Positions 1-10,069 of a stretch of 64,000 nucleotides of DNA are shown here, piece after piece. Position numbers and translations under genes: made by a program. This DNA is from Beta vulgaris subsp. vulgaris (taxonomy: Eukaryota; Streptophyta; Magnoliopsida; Caryophyllales; Amaranthaceae). The stretch's first letter is position 1. Every line of letters begins with the position of its first letter. The stretch covers positions 15,425,417-15,489,416 of the forward strand of contig NC_079208.1 in assembly GCF_026745355.1 (NCBI RefSeq), given 5' to 3'. The notes beneath the pieces are model-generated. The model had not been told where the DNA came from and ran no database searches. It saw only the letters and a list, made by a program, of their open reading frames with translations.

Positions 1-2
1 GG

Positions 3-445
3 AACAAAGTTGACCAACCAGAACATTATGTTAACCAATTCTTCACAAAACAAGGGTATTTGAAGGCATATGACTACTTGTTGGAGCCTCTAAATGGAGC
101 AGAAGAGTGGCCTAGTTCAGAAATTTTGTCATTGCACCAAAACTGAAGAAAGTGAACAACATGCGCCAAGTAAAGAGAAGGAAGGCAGTTGGAGAAGTTA
201 CAACTTCGGGAAAATTGAAAAGAACAGGCTCATTAATGACATGCGGCCCATGTGGTCTTCAAGGGCATAACAAGAGAGGTTGTAAGAATGTACCTACAGA
301 GTCTGTGCACATAGGTGCAAGTGAATCAAGTAGTAGCCGCCAGTGTGGGAGAACTAATGTACCCATGCACCATAGAGGTGTAGGTGCATATAGCTACCCA
401 AGTGGCTACGAAAGAGTTGCTACTCTCCAACCCCAACCACCATAG
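3..445 (+). pseudogene. Mutator-like (MULE) transposase, C-terminal part
   Basis: This is the 3' end of a MULE/MuDR-family transposase that begins outside the window. Frame 3 from base 3 reads through a tail typical of the region after the SWIM zinc finger, with aromatic residues around YLKAYDYLLEPLNG. At about 122-128 the reading must shift by one base to continue as APKLKKVNNMRQVKRRK. A CCHC knuckle follows, CGPCGLQGHNKRGC, at about 241-285. That order (SWIM region, basic stretch, knuckle) is usual for plant MULE transposases. The one-base slip could be a decay mutation or a small unrecognised intron. The Gln/Asn/Thr-rich tail is open in more than one frame and hard to assign. It converges on the GRF zinc-finger ORF at 871-1290. 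The family call is fairly safe; activity is unlikely or unknown. Confidence 0.72.
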
Positions 446-870
446 TAACCACCAAGTCAACCAATCAATCAACCAACACCAAACCAATCAATCACACAAC
501 CCCACAAAGAACACAACATCCACACAACCCACCTATCCAAAGAAGAGTAGCATATTATTCAGATTATGAGGGTGAGAAAGACTATATATTCATTCAACAA
601 GACTACTCATTCAGTCACAACAAGAGAAGGGTTCACAAGTTTCACAAACAATAACTAGCCAAGCCTTACAGGTATGTGATTTGATTGAATTAGCTAACAT
701 TTTCTTACCTTATAATCTGTCCATGTATTCTGAATTAGTTTCTTTATATTCAGGACCCAGTAATGGCTCAAAGGATGCAAAGGCAACAATAGTTCAAAGG
801 TAACTTACATTTTGTTAATAATATGCTAGTACATAGCTTCATATGTCAATAAGAGTCCTAAATATACCCT
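446..870 (+). other. Degenerate 3' tail of the MULE transposase gene with a possible intron
   Basis: The stretch between the transposase ORF and the convergent GRF ORF has a short open tail (about 520-650, ending HKFHKQ then stop). A good GT-AG intron candidate lies at 672-753: donor CAG|GTATGT, acceptor TTCAG|GACCC. I infer that it is the transcribed 3' part of the transposase gene. Exon structure cannot be settled from sequence alone. Confidence 0.35.
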
Positions 871-1290
871 TTACATAGTTATATGATACCATAAACAAAC
901 AGGGACCAAAATGAGTACAAAAATCCAAGCCCTAACACTCATAAATCCACCCTTTTTCATTTTAAGCATCATATATTTTGATTCATTTTTGCTTGCCTTT
1001 TCATTTGTTGTCTTCAGATTGTGCCTCAGCAACATCACTTCACTTCTGAGCTCCTGTTTCTTCTCCATCAACCCCAAAATCACATTTTTCTGCCACTCTA
1101 TAAGCTTTTCAACATCACACCATTTGAATAACTTGCACCCCCTTGCATCAGTCTCAGCATCATAGTCAGGGCATGCTACAAACCTTTTACCAGGGTTGTC
1201 CCTTGTACAGGCTCTGATTTTGGTTATAATAAACCCACAATGACATCTTTTAGGAAGTGGGGGCATGGAACCATAACTATTTCTTGACAT
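871..1290 (-). CDS. GRF-type zinc-finger protein with C-terminal membrane segment
   Basis: A 139-residue protein if started at the internal Met before SRNSYGSMPPLPKRCHCG. The ORF is open 22 residues further upstream, but that extension is not GRF-like. The N-terminal half is a GRF zinc finger (zf-GRF): CHCG, then RACTRDNPGKRFVACP, then GCKLFKWCD, giving the expected Cys ligands and the GKRF/FKWCD signature. A coiled-coil-prone Lys/Glu-rich segment follows (roughly residues 65-115), then a hydrophobic stretch VRAWIFVLILVPVCLWY near the C terminus that looks like a tail anchor. Plants have many small proteins of this build, several associated with Mutator-like elements. Here it lies convergent to a MULE transposase tail, the arrangement of mudrA and mudrB in MuDR, so I infer it may be the second gene of that element. 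GRF fingers bind single-stranded nucleic acid in other proteins; the role here is unknown. Confidence 0.7.
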   Translation of the reverse strand: MSRNSYGSMPPLPKRCHCGFIITKIRACTRDNPGKRFVACPDYDAETDARGCKLFKWCDVEKLIEWQKNVILGLMEKKQELRSEVMLLRHNLKTTNEKASKNESKYMMLKMKKGGFMSVRAWIFVLILVPVCLWYHITM

Positions 1291-2955
1291 TATGCTGCCT
1301 AGGTGCACACAAAATACTAAAAATTTTAATTGACATTCGTAAAAGGAAAAAAACATTAAAATTAGGTATAATTTTCCTTAATGCAGTTGCTTTGTATCTG
1401 ATTAATTGAAGGTGATGAAGTTGATTTTTTTTTGCTGCTGATGAACAATATCGGATTTTTTCATGTTGTGGAAGTTGATATTTATGCAACGATGAAGACA
1501 CGAAGCTGGACTCCAAATTAATCAGCCATGGCTTTGTCTGAAGTTGTTGTAGCTAAAGGTATGAGAAGTGGTAAGGTAATTAACGAATAAGGTTTATGTT
1601 GGAAAAGACACAAGTAAGAATATGGGTTGGGGTTTGAGGTTTTAGTTTCCACTTTTATTATCATGAAAAACTATGGGTTGGGGTTTTAGTTTCCACCAGT
1701 GGAAAATATTCTTGTAAGCAGGGCAACCTTATAATATTTTGCACTTTATGATCAAAGTAGGAAGTCTGGTGTAAGTCCGCCTTATAATGATATTAGTGTA
1801 AAATCACTTTACTTTTTACTTAAAAAAAAGGTGACTTCTAGTTAGGGTAACTTTCTAAGTTAAAGGTATGATTTTAATATTAGGGGTTAAGTGTTTAGGA
1901 GAAGAGGGCCTACCTTAGAATTTTCAAAACCTCATACTAATGTTATGCAAAGACTCACTTTGCATCAACATTTCCCGTTTTAACTTTCAATCACGTTTCT
2001 GACACTTTTGGAAACTTTGATTTTTCTTTTGAAAATACACCGTGAATTGAAAGGTGACATACATAGTTTTTTGTTACCGGAAGAAAATTTTCAATGTTAA
2101 TCTCTCATATATAACCTGATCTACTTTCAAAACTTTTAAATATTATGGTTCCTAACATTTCTCGAAGGTTTCTTCACTTATAGAATTTGCATTTCCCCAT
2201 GTCCTGTTTCCGTGCTAGTATCAAGGGAGATCAAATTCAATAGATTTCGGTCCTCTGTAGCTCTCGTCGCGGCCTTCTACATCATTAATGGAATCAGATT
2301 AGCCATTTACAGCACTGCCCGCTTGCCGTTTGGGTAAATTCGACCATTTTTTAGCACTACTAAAAGGATTTCCATCTAGGTGGCCATTGTGCAATCGCTT
2401 AATTGCATTGGTAAGCCTAAATACTATTTAGTAAATAATACTAGTTTTTTCTCATCTTTCTTGATGCGGTGCATTGTTAATTGGGGTTTCTAGTTGTTTT
2501 TTTTTTTTTTGTATTTTTTTTTTTTTAAATTTAGTTGTGCGGGTTTTGAATTTTCTGTTCTTTAGTTAATTTGGTATGCCTTTTACGTGTTTGATAAAAT
2601 ACCGGAACCATTTTAGTTAGAATTCACTGCTTAAAGTTAGGCTTTCACTCAGTGCGAGTTTCCCGTAGTTTGAAGTCATAGGTGATATTCAGAAAACAAT
2701 CAGGTTGAAGAATTATTTTCTGTTTATAAAAGTTTGTTTCTTCTGTGATAAATGACATCAATCGAAATGGTTTTCATATTGTTGTCAAGTAATAGAGGAT
2801 GTTTATCATCTTGCTGTTGCTGTTTTTGCTGTACTTTTGGTTCATGTAAGAGAACACTATCTTCAAGTTCGTCGAATTAGCATTTACAATCCAATCTTCT
2901 AAAGGTTTGTTCAACCCCTGACTTGCAAAAGGCATGGTAAAGGGAAATAACTTCT
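1291..2955. other. Non-coding AT-rich stretch; possible MULE end and unassigned exon-like segment
   Basis: No supported gene. A near-duplicate of about 27 bp (core ATGGGTTGGGGTTT, then TTAGTTTCCAC) occurs at 1621-1652 and 1672-1697 and may belong to the MULE's subterminal region. A GC-richer patch at about 2210-2410 ends in a splice-donor-like CATTG|GTAAGC. It could be a 5' untranslated exon of a downstream gene such as the one at 8205, but nothing proves the link. A T-rich run lies at 2497-2526. Confidence 0.3.
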
Positions 2956-2961
2956 GCCAAT

Positions 2962-2995
<34 letters not shown>

Positions 2996-3032
2996 ACAAT
3001 GGGTAAAAGCAGAAATACAAGAAGGAAGACAC

Positions 3033-4055
3033 TTAGTTTTTCCTAGCCTCCATAGCTAGTCTGTGAGCTAAGATGACTTCCTCCCTTTTAACTTTCTTAC
3101 AACAAACAAACACAAAACTATTTGCTATCCTCCTTATATCCTTGATTATGTGATCTATATCTTTATTGATCTTTTCGGGGTTGTTTAGTGCGCGAATGAT
3201 CTCTTGATTGTCCGTTTTAATAATCAACTCCGTACACCTCCACTCCATGTCAGTTAGTGCTTTCATAACTGCACAGGCTTCCGCTTGTTCTGCCGAGTTT
3301 GCGAAGATTTTCCCCGCGAATTCCTCTTTAGGGTCATTATTGAGGTTTTTCCAGGCTATAGCCGCTTGCCATTGGTTTGTTTGAACGTTCTTCTTCCATG
3401 CACCATCTACAACTAAAGTTTGCACTATGTTTGACTCACTATGACCCAATGTCCATTTGAGATCTTTGGTATTCTCCTCTAAATCCTTATCGGGTGGATT
3501 TTCTCTTTGTGGCCTTCTAGACCTTGCCCTACTGATATTCTCTTTGATTATCTCCATGATCCTTCCTGGATTTAATTTGGAGTTTCTAAAAACGATTTCG
3601 TTCCGATGAAGCCATAGGCCCCATAAGGTGGATATAAATTCGATTTCCATATCACTTCCCTCCTCTTTCCTCCTCTTCTTGAAAAGGTTAAGGAAATTCT
3701 TAATCCACTCTTGAATCCTGAGATGGGCACCTTGAGATGCTACAATTCCCATTGAAGAGCTCCAAATTCTCTGGGACATTTGACAGTCTCGAAGGAGGTG
3801 GGCTAGGGACTCTCTCTGCGTGTTGCACAAACAGCAGATAGGATTAATCTCTTTTATTTTCCTCTTGATTAAATTATCTGCTGTTGGTAATGCATTATTC
3901 AAAATTTTCCATAAGAAGAGCTTCCACTTCGGGAAAATGTCTGTTTTCCAGAATTGCTTCCAGAAATTTGAACTCTCAACCTGTTTGTTTGTTTTGTTCA
4001 GGAGGAAGCAATAACCTGTTTTTGCCGAGAAACTACCCGACTTGGTTCTAGACTA
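3033..4055 (-). pseudogene. LINE ORF2 C-terminus: zf-RVT and RNase H domains
   Basis: Open in one frame from about 4055 down to the stop at 3033; the first in-frame ATG is not informative because the region is a truncated ORF. The order is a segment SGSFSAKTGYCFLL, then a reverse-transcriptase zinc-binding (zf-RVT) domain with FWKTDIFPKWKLFLWKIL, ICCLCNTQRESLAHLL and C-MSQRIW. After a spacer comes a plant LINE-type RNase H domain: VDGAWKK (first Asp), EFAGKIFANSAEQAEA (Glu), IIKTDNQEIIRAL (Asp), and AHRLAMEARKN at the end. These are the last domains of plant L1-like ORF2. RNase H would help remove template RNA during reverse transcription, but the RT is deleted, so the copy is non-autonomous. 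The 3' UTR is only about 38 bp before the poly(A). Confidence 0.85.
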
Positions 4056-4186
4056 CAGATTTGACTCTTGGTTTTAGAAATAAAGATGAAATCTAGATTA
4101 TTTGAGCTAGCTATGCTACTAATAAAACCTAGAGATTGAGAGCTAAGGTTTTTAAGCCCTCGTCAATTCCAGCTCAGAATACTCAT

Positions 4187-4679
4187 TTACGAACCCGCAC
4201 CTTTGGGTTTCTTCAATTTCATCTCTTTTCCTTTGTCCCCGGAGCCTTTGTGGTTTGAAGATTGAAAGCTTTCAGCCTCTTCTGAAATGTCTTCCTCGCT
4301 TAGTCCAAATTTGAGTATTCCTTTACCCTTTGTGTTCCTTTGCAGTTTCTTTCTTTTTGTTTTTCCTTCTTCTGCTAAGCTCGGATCTTCTTTCGGAGGG
4401 AGGTTCATGTCGAATATTTGTTGGGCACTTAAAGTCTTAGCTTCCTCTTCAAATTTTCGAATGTGCTGAGCTTAAAAAACCCGTCGATCTCCAAGTCCTT
4501 TTTCTTCTTCTTTTAATGATTCTTGTCTGGGAAGATGGTTTTAGCTTTGACGATGAAGTAATGTCCGGGGCTGGGATGGGAGTGTTCAGATCCATGTCTT
4601 TGATGACAAAATCCCACTCTTCAAGTGGGAAGTCTGAATAGGCAGACGTGAATGAACTATGAGAATTAGGTGTGGGCAA
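4187..4679 (-). pseudogene. Probable LINE ORF1 N-terminal fragment
   Basis: Two minus-strand segments join by a one-base frameshift near 4450-4460: an upstream part containing EEWDFVIKDMDLNTPIP and a downstream part with SAQQIFDMNLPPKEDPS and a Lys/Glu-rich stretch. They are hydrophilic and match no domain I can name. I call ORF1 from position only: directly inside the 5' end of a LINE whose 3' end and target duplication are clear. It could instead be a captured host fragment. The coding stops at 4187; the deletion junction to ORF2 lies between 4055 and 4186. Confidence 0.4.
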
Positions 4680-4823
4680 AATCGTAAATCAGGCCCTTCC
4701 AATTCTCGCTGACCAGTCAAACAAAACCCCAAGACACTCATATAAATCACTCGAGATCAGTTCCAATTCAACAAACTCTTCCTCAGATTCGCACTCTCTC
4801 ACGCAAACACCGCCAATAATTTT

Positions 4824-5575
4824 CTTACCAGTAATATAATAATCATTTATTACACATATTAATTCTCTCCAATATTTTCCACTCATCATTTGTGAAATAT
4901 TTTATTTAAGGGAAATAATATTCTATGAAAAATGTTTTCTCTTAAAAGAAAATCTTGATAATTTTCTTACATCGTTTTGACCTACTAATGTTAAGATTGC
5001 TTATGAAGGTTTCGGGACTAAGGGTTTGCTGTATTTTCTTAGGCTAATTTTGTTTAAATTTTGAATTTTGTGAAGATCACTAAGTTTTATATTCAAATTC
5101 AACCCCCCAAAATAAAAAGAAGACATATTCGTATGTATAATATATTTCGAGCTAAGCTCAGGTGAAACACTAGTTTAGTTAGTATAAGAGATGGAGCAGT
5201 GTCAACAAGCCAACAATGGTAGCAGAACTCTTAAGGAATGTAAAAAATTTCTGGCTGCATGTAGATTTTGACAATATAAGCAATTAGTTAATGAACGGTT
5301 TTATGTTCGTTTGTCATGGTCTATATGTGAGAAAACAGATAAAAAATTATTTTTATATGAAATGTTTAATGCATTTCCTGCTTGGACTGTTATTAGTTCT
5401 GATAGGTACACCGTACACATATGATCCCCCCTCTATGTCTAGGAGTAAACTATTCGCTACTCAGCATATACATACATACCATCAGAAATTTTGAACAATT
5501 TGACCAAAGCCACCCTTGTGTGATGATGTCGAAACATGTTTAAGGTAGAAGGCAGATGGTAGACAAAGGGAGATA
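4824..5575. other. AT-rich intergenic DNA, no gene seen
   Basis: Short ORFs only, without recognisable protein features. The LINE's 3-prime flanking duplication (4812-4823) borders it on the left. Confidence 0.5.
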
Positions 5576-5846
5576 TACTCCCTCTGATCTTATTGAGCCG
5601 TACAATTAGCATTCTTATTTTTTCCTTTTTGAATCTGTTTTAATAGTTACTCTTAGTAATTTTTTATATTTAGGTAGTATAGCCCACTATTTTTACATTT
5701 TCTCTCTTGCTTTTAGCACTCTCTCACCTGAATTTTACATTATTTGTCTTGTTTTCCCAATTCCTCTCACATACTTTTTCCATTTGCTCCGGTTATCCTA
5801 TAAAGTGAAGTGGACTTTGAAATAAAAATAAAAATGAGGGGATTAT
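5576..5846. mobile_element. Relic of a Stowaway-type MITE
   Basis: The left edge reads TA|CTCCCTCTG followed by a segment with the spacing seen in plant Stowaway (Tc1/mariner) MITEs, whose ends are CTCCCTCCG-like and whose target is TA. The expected right end is degenerate: AGTGAAGTGGACTTTGAAAT then ATGAGGGGATTA, keeping only part of the inverted terminus. Internal sequence is AT-rich and non-coding. The call rests mainly on the left terminus. Confidence 0.5.
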
Positions 5847-6241
5847 ATGAAACCACAAATTCAGGGATAGAATTGGAATGGACATACTTGTTTGATACTG
5901 CTACCTTATTTCTGTTCAGACCAGATTAAATCTGATTTCCTACTGTAAGCAAAACTTATTTTACAAATCTAACTTATTTCATACTGGACCAAATAAGAGT
6001 AAATCAAATCATCTTAGTTTAGAAAATGAAACGTGACTCTAGGTACCTTGTTACTTGAACCATATTACGAAACATGCGACCAGTTTAAGTGTTTAACTTG
6101 GTAAACTAAACATACCCTTAGTTGCACTGGCACCTCTCATAGCTGTTCGGATTATTGTTTGACTTGGTTTTAACCCACTTGAAAAACAGAAGGAAATTCT
6201 TTGAAGACCCTAATAACATCACTGTATTTTATTTAGAGAAC

Positions 6242-7111
6242 GTATTGTGTCGGACTCGTCCGACCATAATCTTTGGTCGGACGACTTTCAGGTGGTTCCA
6301 ATTTTTTTTCAGTTAGTCTTAATTTTTTTTCAGGTAGTCTTCATTTTTTTTTTCAGGTAGTCTTTATTTTTTTTTCAGGTAGTCTTCATTTTGTTTTCAG
6401 TTAGTCTTCTTTTTTTTTTCAGTTGGTTTTTGTACTTCAGTTAGACTTACTTTGGGTTTCAGTTGGTCTTTATTCTTTTTCAGGTAGTCTTCATTTTTTT
6501 TCAGGTAGCCTTCATTTTTTTTCAGGTAGTCCAACTGAAAGAAAACAAAGTCCAACTGAAAGAAAACAAAGTCCAACTGAAAGAAAAGAAAGTCCAACTG
6601 AAAAGAAAATAAAACACTAACCTCTGCTTTCTCTCACTTTCTCCTTCTTCTTCATTCCTCTTCTGCCATAAAGTCCTTGATTACTGTATCTGCGTTATAC
6701 CTTGGACGCACCTGGGAGTTCTTTTGTGTATTTGGTGCATGTATTATAGTTATTCAAAGCCAAAAATCAGTGGAGTTGCCTCAATAAACTAAAGTTTTCT
6801 GCAAGAGTATCCAGGGTATCATAGCTCTGAATCAAATGAAGAAGTTATCGCATTTTGTCATTTTAGCGTAATATAACCACACCAACTGAAATGAAAACAC
6901 AATTTGGAGGAATCTCATTACTGAACACCACTCGCCTCCTTATCATTCAAGGAGAGGGAATGTGGGAAAGTTAGGGGTTTTGGGGAGGTGAAAAGTGTTG
7001 GGAAAATGGTGATGATTGAGCTTTGTGAAGGGCCAAAGGAGAGGGTGTTTTGAGGTCACTGGGTCAGCCCGTCTGACAGAAAGTATTTGGTCAGACGGTC
7101 TGACCCAATAC
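6242..7111. mobile_element. MITE-like element with hairpin-forming inverted ends
   Basis: The two ends are inverted copies of one another (shared pattern GTATTG-GTC-GAC-CGTC-GACCA) and each is also a hairpin by itself. Left: arms at 6256-6266 and 6274-6284, 11 bp perfect, 7-nt loop. Right: arms at 7061-7077 and 7090-7106, 17 bp with one mismatch, 12-nt loop. The interior is non-coding and holds the 21-bp array described separately. Foldback or Mutator-type MITEs can look like this; the superfamily and exact edges are uncertain because I see no clear target duplication. Confidence 0.5.
6290..6605. repeat. 21-bp tandem array that switches orientation
   Basis: About ten or eleven degenerate units with core TTTTTTCAGGTAGTCTTCA run in the plus sense from 6290 to about 6530. 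From 6531 to 6605 three to four units run in the opposite sense (GTCCAACTGAAAGAAAACAAA), the complement of a CAGTTGGAC variant. The junction is at about CAGGTAGT|CCAACTG. Small ORFs across it on both strands are by-products of the period being a multiple of three. Confidence 0.75.
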
Positions 7112-8204
7112 TTTCACTATTATTTATGGCTTTGCCTGTACTTCAGCTGGTCGTAATACTGTAATATAAAGAAGAAATATGGTTGCTTCTTATTATCTCT
7201 TCATTCCAAAGAGTTGAGTTGTATATAGCCTCATTCATCTGGTTTGATCTTCTTCTTCCTCACCCAGCTACCTTACGATGGAGCTACCTTTTCTGTCTAA
7301 CCTTTGTCCTATTTGCTTCACGCATTCCTTTTTTATTTTGTTTTCCCCGTTTCTGTTTTGGTTGTTGTCTTTAGATTTTCTTACACGCTTACTTCTTTCT
7401 TCCTCTCACTGGTCGTTTCTACCTCTCTGTCACTATGATTGCTTTTTTCCTAGCTCACTTAAATGTTTGTCTCTCTTCCTTCTCTAAGAAATCAGCCTCT
7501 TTTTTCATCAACTAACCAATTCTGAAATGTGATCTTTGCCATTGAGGTAATGCTTAGGAAATACATGGAACTGATCCAACCTTTGCTCTGTTTTGTGGAG
7601 ATTGGAGACAGTGCTTCTGTGATTCATACCTGTGATCCCCAAATCACAATGTAATGCTTGAAATTGTTCTTTGAGTCTCCTATTTACAGATGAAATTGAT
7701 CACTGTGGACAGCAGTTGCATTGCTACATTCATGTTCCTTTTATGTAATCATGAGGTACATCTTGAAGCATAGAGCGTTTGAGCTTATTTTGGATGGTAG
7801 TAATTTAAAGTTGGTTTAACTTTGCAATATCACTCACTTTAAAGTCGCAAAAATATAGCAATGTTTGACTGAATTGCAAATTAATTTGCTTTTACATATT
7901 TTTCACTACTCAATTTCAAGGCTTCTGTTGCTGTTTTTTCAGTCAATCTTATGCTGTATTAAATTGAATACTTACAATGTACTATCTGTACATTCCTACC
8001 GTGTTCTTCTTGTTGTCCTTCCACATTCCACTGACTCAATTTCTGTCGACTTGTCATTGTTTCTATAGATGTTGCTAAATGGTTGAGCATACGATGAACC
8101 AAATATATTGATCTTAAACCCCCTCCGAGAAACCTGGGTTGCTCCACTGGTTACTATGGTAATTATGTATCTTACTCATATTTCCGTTTGAGCCATTTCT
8201 GGCA
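7112..8204 (+). promoter_or_regulatory. Upstream region of the Tudor-like gene; possible 5' UTR and introns
   Basis: No coding sequence. Pyrimidine-rich blocks at 7240-7490 and splice-like signals (donor-like GAG|GTAATG at about 7546; TTTTTTCAG at about 7940) suggest a transcribed leader with one or more introns before the ATG at 8205. This is an inference from signals alone; no promoter element is convincing enough to place. Confidence 0.3.
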
Positions 8205-8759
8205 ATGGAAGGAGCATGTGAAAGTAACTTGGAGTCTCTCTCAGCTACCATTTTTGAGCTGCCTGGAGAACCAGCTGTGGTGATTAATGGTGTCCCTGAT
8301 GTTGATGTAGATCATGTGAATATAATCCAAGGCATCTCTCTAGCAGATGGAATATCAAGGACCGAAAACTTCTATAATTCTACATCTGATACAGGAAAAC
8401 CTAGAAATACAGGCTTTGGTGTATGGCTGGAAGGAAGATTAGTACGGAAGTTGTTTGGTCAGAGATATTATACTGGTACTGTGACTGAATTTGACAAAGA
8501 AAGTGGCTGGTACAGAGTTGTCTACGAGGATGGTGATTTTGAGGATCTGGAATGGCATGAGTTGCAGGATGTGCTTCAGCCATTAGATATAACAATGCCT
8601 CTGAAATCTCTAGCATTGAAGATCATTCGCAAAAGCCAGAAATCAGAACCTGCAATTGAGGCAAATGTGGTTGCAGAGACAACAAATGGGGGAAAATCTA
8701 AGGGTCGCAGCGGTAGGCCAAGGGGTGGCTCATCTAGGAATCTTGTTAGTAAAGATTAA
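8205..8759 (+). CDS. Tudor-like domain protein with C-terminal AT-hook
   Basis: A 184-residue protein in a single exon, started at the ATG in GGCAATGGAAGG; the next in-frame Met lies within the core domain. Residues 1-60 are acidic and probably disordered. Residues 70-115 read GVWLEGRLVRKLFGQRYYTG, then TVTEFDKESGWYRVVYEDGD, then FEDLEWHEL, the pattern of plant Tudor/Agenet-like barrels (aromatics plus YEDGD-EDLE) seen in chromatin proteins such as the PTM group. Residues 166-176 contain GRPRGG in a basic, Gly-rich setting, an AT-hook core for minor-groove binding. Together they suggest a small nuclear chromatin-associated protein, perhaps reading histone marks; the ligand is unknown. The frame is intact and no element features touch it, so it is the best candidate for a working cellular gene here. 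It could be one exon of a longer gene or a small paralogue of a larger Tudor protein. Confidence 0.72.
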   Translation: MEGACESNLESLSATIFELPGEPAVVINGVPDVDVDHVNIIQGISLADGISRTENFYNSTSDTGKPRNTGFGVWLEGRLVRKLFGQRYYTGTVTEFDKESGWYRVVYEDGDFEDLEWHELQDVLQPLDITMPLKSLALKIIRKSQKSEPAIEANVVAETTNGGKSKGRSGRPRGGSSRNLVSKD

Positions 8760-9962
8760 TGGATGTGTTTTTGGCAAATGGGTGAAACAACAGCTGGCTG
8801 ATAATGGACTGTCCTGAGTTCAAACAAGTTAGAGAACAATGGCACTGCAGATCATGTAGTTACCTTAAAAAGTGTGCATCCCTAATATTTTAGTTGTCAA
8901 AGTCGCTGGATGCTATGAAAGGTTCCGGATGCTTTCAAATTAGTTATATAGCGATGCAAGAGCAAAGAGGGTTGTGGCTAGTAGGGGAAAAAGTGAGTCC
9001 AATGATTGTCAAAGGTTTCAGCCTGCCAATGTAATATTGCTTGTGTGTGCCTTTTTTTTTATTTTTGTGTTTCCCCCTTGGTTTTATTCTGCATCTAATT
9101 GTGGGTTAATTGCGGATGGTGTATAAAATATAATCAGTGTCACAAGAACTAAATTGCTTGAGACTTGGATAGATTTATGTTCCGAAGCTTAACAAGAGTA
9201 TCATAGTGTTGAAGTTTTTAGGTTTTTGCTTTTAATTTTTAAATCCCTAAATATTGATCCCCTATTTGCATCGTATTTGTTATGACTGTATTTTATAGGA
9301 CGCTACAAGCCTTACAAGCGACACCCGACGCAAGTGAACTGATATGATGATGCCAGTGGCAGTAGACCAGGTCAAGGTTGTTGTAACCATCCCTATAGTC
9401 AAGCAAGATGTTACTAGTGTCTCCTAAAATTGAGTGGATAGTGTCTAACAACATAGAGAAGTAGTTTGAATATATATATATATTAGCCTTGTATGCACGC
9501 AATGCGTGCGTTAATTTAAATTAGTGTCTTATTATCCCAACTAGCACAAACGACCATTATGAGCCAATTATAAAAGGCAAAAAAAATAAAAAGATGAGAT
9601 TTTCCCTTTTTTTTTTTGGTATGTTTATGTAAATGTATGTTCTTTGAAATTCTGATTGCAATTGGAAGTTTAGTTAGAAAGAAGCTTTGTAAGTTCTTAC
9701 TTTTTAAAATTGTTTGGAATTGCTTTAGTTAGATTAGTTTAATTTTCAATCAAAAATATCTCTTTTTTAAGCATATTTTTTTGGGAAATATATTATGTCT
9801 ACATTACATCTTATTATAAGTTACGCAATTTTAAGTTTTCTTATTAGTTATTACACATAAATATAGATCAAGAAGGAACTGAATATTTTATAATTAGCAT
9901 TTTTTGATAAGTAAAGGGTTTAAAAGTAATCTTACATGAGGACACCGTAACCCACCCCTTGG

Positions 9963-9963
<1 letters not shown>
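8760..9963. other. 3' flank of the Tudor-like gene and AT-rich spacer
   Basis: The first few hundred bases are likely 3' UTR (T-rich tract near 9050, several AATAAA-like contexts), but no poly(A) site can be fixed. The rest is AT-rich without genes; a short TA run lies at 9471-9482. Confidence 0.4.
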
Positions 9964-10009
<46 letters not shown>

Positions 10010-10023
10010 ATTATATATAATAT

Positions 10024-10057
<34 letters not shown>
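9964..10057. repeat. TA-dinucleotide microsatellite
   Basis: Nearly pure TA repeats interrupted by TATTATTATT and TATAATATTATA segments. Confidence 0.9.
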
Positions 10058-10069
10058 CAAATCAGTCCA

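Larger units (their letters stand above)
2964..4811 (-). mobile_element. Internally deleted LINE with poly(A) tail and target-site duplication
   Basis: Read on the minus strand, the element starts at 4811 and ends in a poly(A) tail (poly-T at 2964-2994). GCCAATAA followed by T's at 2956 onward matches GCCAATAATTTT at 4812-4823, giving a target-site duplication of at least 8 and up to 12 bp; the T's overlap the tail. The 5' half holds an ORF1-like segment (4187-4679), the 3' half the C-terminal end of ORF2 (3033-4055). The ORF1 remainder, endonuclease and reverse transcriptase are missing. Both element ends are present with a duplication, so this is an internal deletion rather than the usual 5' truncation. 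Confidence 0.72.

Noticed and set aside
6397..6620. Overlapping opposite-strand ORFs with repeated LDFVFFQ / SPTERKQ units
   Set aside because: Artefact of a 21-bp tandem array, whose period is a multiple of three so all frames stay open.
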